Assembly: GCA_016293155.1 (NCBI GenBank)
Contig: JAEDEU010000036.1
Span: 1 to 14,427, forward strand
Source: Clostridiaceae bacterium
Lineage (GTDB): Bacteria; Bacillota; Clostridia; Oscillospirales; Butyricicoccaceae
Length of the DNA stretch: 14,427 nucleotides
Reading direction: 5' to 3'
Below the pieces are notes generated by a model. The model was given only the letters and a program-made list of their open reading frames with translations, was not told the DNA's origin and did not search any database. Both the position numbers and the translations under genes were made by a program. Every line of letters starts with the position of its first letter. The stretch's first letter is position 1. Below are positions 13,153-14,427 of this stretch, one piece after another.

Positions 13153-14376
13153 ATGGCTTATATCAAAAGAGATATTGAGGATAAAATTCTTGCTCTGTCA
13201 AAGGAGTATGCTTGTATTCTGATTACCGGTACCCGTCAGGTCGGCAAAACCACTGTATTGAAGCAGCTTATGGATGACAACCGTGAATATGTGACCTTGG
13301 ATGATATGGAAGAGCGCGGTCTTGCCAAGAGAGATCCCGCCATGTTCCTGCAAATGCATTCTACCCCCATCATGATTGATGAGGTGCAGTATGCGCCTGA
13401 ATTGTTCTCTTATATCAAGATTCAAATCGATAACGGAGCTGCCCCCGGCACCTATTGGCTTACCGGCTCACAGGCATTCAAGCTTATGGAACTGGCGCAG
13501 GAGTCCCTGGCCGGCCGCGTTGCGATCCTGCATATGTCCAGTCTCTCGCAACACGAGATCCACGGTTCCGGAGAGTGCAAGCCCTTTACGCTAGATTTGG
13601 CGGCGCTGAAAGCCAGAGAGCGCACAAATGCTCCTGCGGATATCGCACAGATTTATGAGCGAATCTGGAACGGCTCCATGCCCGGTCTTGTCAGCGGAAA
13701 GTTTACAGATCGTGATGTGTTCTATGCCAGCTACCTGCAAACCTACATCGATCGCGATGTCAAAGAGCAGGTGCAACTTGCCGATCCGCTTCTGTTCCGG
13801 GACTTTGTGCGTGCAGCCGCCTGCCGCGCAGGACAGATGTTAAACGTCCATGACATTGCGCAGGACGTCGGTGTGTCTGACGATACCGCAAAGCGCTGGC
13901 TTCAGGTACTGGAAAAATCGGATGTTATCTTCTTCCTTCGTCCTTATTCCAACAATCTGTTGAAGCGCACCGTGAAGACACCTAAGATGTATTTCTTTGA
14001 TACAGGATTGGTAGCTTATCTGACTCGCTATTCTTCACCGGAAATATTAGCAAACGGCGCGATTAACGGCGCAATTCTCGAAAACTACGTTGTCTCCGAA
14101 CTGCTGAAGTCTTACCATAACAACGCCAAGGATTGTCTGTTGTGGTATTATCGAGACCGCAACAGCAACGAAATCGATATGGTTATCGAGAGCGACGGTA
14201 TGCTGCATCCTCTGGAAATCAAGCGCTCTGTTAATCCCAGCAACGGATTAATTAGCGCTTTTGCCCATCTGGACAAAGCTTCTGTTCCTCGCGGAAACGG
14301 CGCAATCCTCTGTATGCGTCTCAAACTGTCCGCAATCAACAGCGAGAACTTTATCGTACCTATTTGGATGATCTAG
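13153..14376 (+). CDS. AAA ATPase with DUF4143 and nuclease-like C-terminus
   Basis: Complete 407-aa protein of the large AAA/DUF4143 family, whose biological role is poorly known. Walker A GTRQVGKTT (26-34), Walker B PIMIDEVQ (72-79) and sensor LTGSQ (103-107) form the N-terminal ATPase. DRDVKEQV (200-207) opens the DUF4143 part, followed by a winged-helix-like stretch (NVHDIAQDVGVSDDTAKRW, 231-249) and KMYFFDTGL (278-286). The C-terminus has E340-x-D342 and E355-x-K357 (NEIDMV, LEIK), the PD-(D/E)xK nuclease-fold pattern seen in this family. Ribosome site AAGGAGGT (13138-13145) is 7 bases from the ATG. Single gene with its own promoter and paired repeats; no partner gene within the window. 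It lies on the element side of the tRNA-Ala fragment, so it is probably accessory cargo. Confidence 0.9.
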   Translation: MAYIKRDIEDKILALSKEYACILITGTRQVGKTTVLKQLMDDNREYVTLDDMEERGLAKRDPAMFLQMHSTPIMIDEVQYAPELFSYIKIQIDNGAAPGTYWLTGSQAFKLMELAQESLAGRVAILHMSSLSQHEIHGSGECKPFTLDLAALKARERTNAPADIAQIYERIWNGSMPGLVSGKFTDRDVFYASYLQTYIDRDVKEQVQLADPLLFRDFVRAAACRAGQMLNVHDIAQDVGVSDDTAKRWLQVLEKSDVIFFLRPYSNNLLKRTVKTPKMYFFDTGLVAYLTRYSSPEILANGAINGAILENYVVSELLKSYHNNAKDCLLWYYRDRNSNEIDMVIESDGMLHPLEIKRSVNPSNGLISAFAHLDKASVPRGNGAILCMRLKLSAINSENFIVPIWMI

Positions 14377-14417
14377 AGCGTATCTGAAAACTAAAAAATG
14401 CACAAAAGTCTGACATG

Positions 14418-14426
14418 TGTTATACT
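14418..14426 (+). promoter_or_regulatory. Possible extended -10 of a gene beyond the window
   Basis: TGT followed by TATACT at the very edge. No good -35 at 17 bases upstream. The last 50 bases have no gene; an insertion sequence end here is possible but not shown. Confidence 0.2.
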
Positions 14427-14427
14427 G

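Overview
This window looks like a chromosomal accessory region of a gut-type Clostridia bacterium, probably Oscillospiraceae/Ruminococcaceae-like. The reasons are Gram-positive style AAGGAGG ribosome sites, covalent-flavin (FMN-binding domain) electron-transfer proteins, a DUF4143 ATPase and mid GC content. There is no rRNA or housekeeping marker, so the assignment is an inference.

Left part (1-1894, + strand): the end of a flavin/iron-sulfur electron-transfer operon. It holds a protein with two FMN-binding domains (cut by the window edge and carrying an in-frame TAG at 39-41), then an overlapping NapH/NosR-like membrane protein with two 4Fe-4S motifs and a C-terminal FMN-binding domain. A strong hairpin terminator follows and probably works in both directions.

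Middle part (1960-12432, all - strand): an eight-gene glycan operon in which every gene overlaps or nearly touches the next. In transcription order: a degenerate HAD-like protein of unknown function; a GT-B glycosyltransferase with sialyltransferase-like motifs; a NeuA-type CMP-sugar synthetase; an HMGL-like (DRE-TIM) aldolase fused to a C-terminal Rossmann-like domain; a large COG5610-like HAD protein; a second sialyltransferase-like GT; a phosphoglycolate-phosphatase-like HAD; and an acyltransferase-3 membrane protein. My reading is a pathway that makes, activates, transfers and O-acylates a CMP-linked alpha-keto acid sugar. No NeuB/KdsA-type PEP-dependent synthase is encoded here, and the pyruvate-type aldolase could take its place. 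That substitution is an inference and the most interesting idea in the window. No flippase, polymerase, ABC exporter or initiating transferase is encoded here.

The glycan operon lies between two direct copies of a ~144-bp sequence: the last 21 codons of the NapH/FMN gene plus its terminator (1751-1894 and 12534-12676, 100 of 110 aligned bases identical before the hairpin loop). The second copy is a truncated gene remnant and abuts a 43-nt fragment that matches the 3' half of a tRNA-Ala(GGC) from the anticodon to CCA. This looks like an integrase attachment site. The locus therefore appears to have received at least two insertions: the glycan cassette, and an element to the right of the tRNA fragment.

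Right part (12720-14427): about 430 bases without a convincing gene but with hairpins and a 25-bp direct repeat. A well-formed promoter follows, then a complete AAA ATPase/DUF4143 gene on the + strand, probably cargo of the element at the tRNA site. The last 50 bases may be the start of another gene or an insertion sequence.
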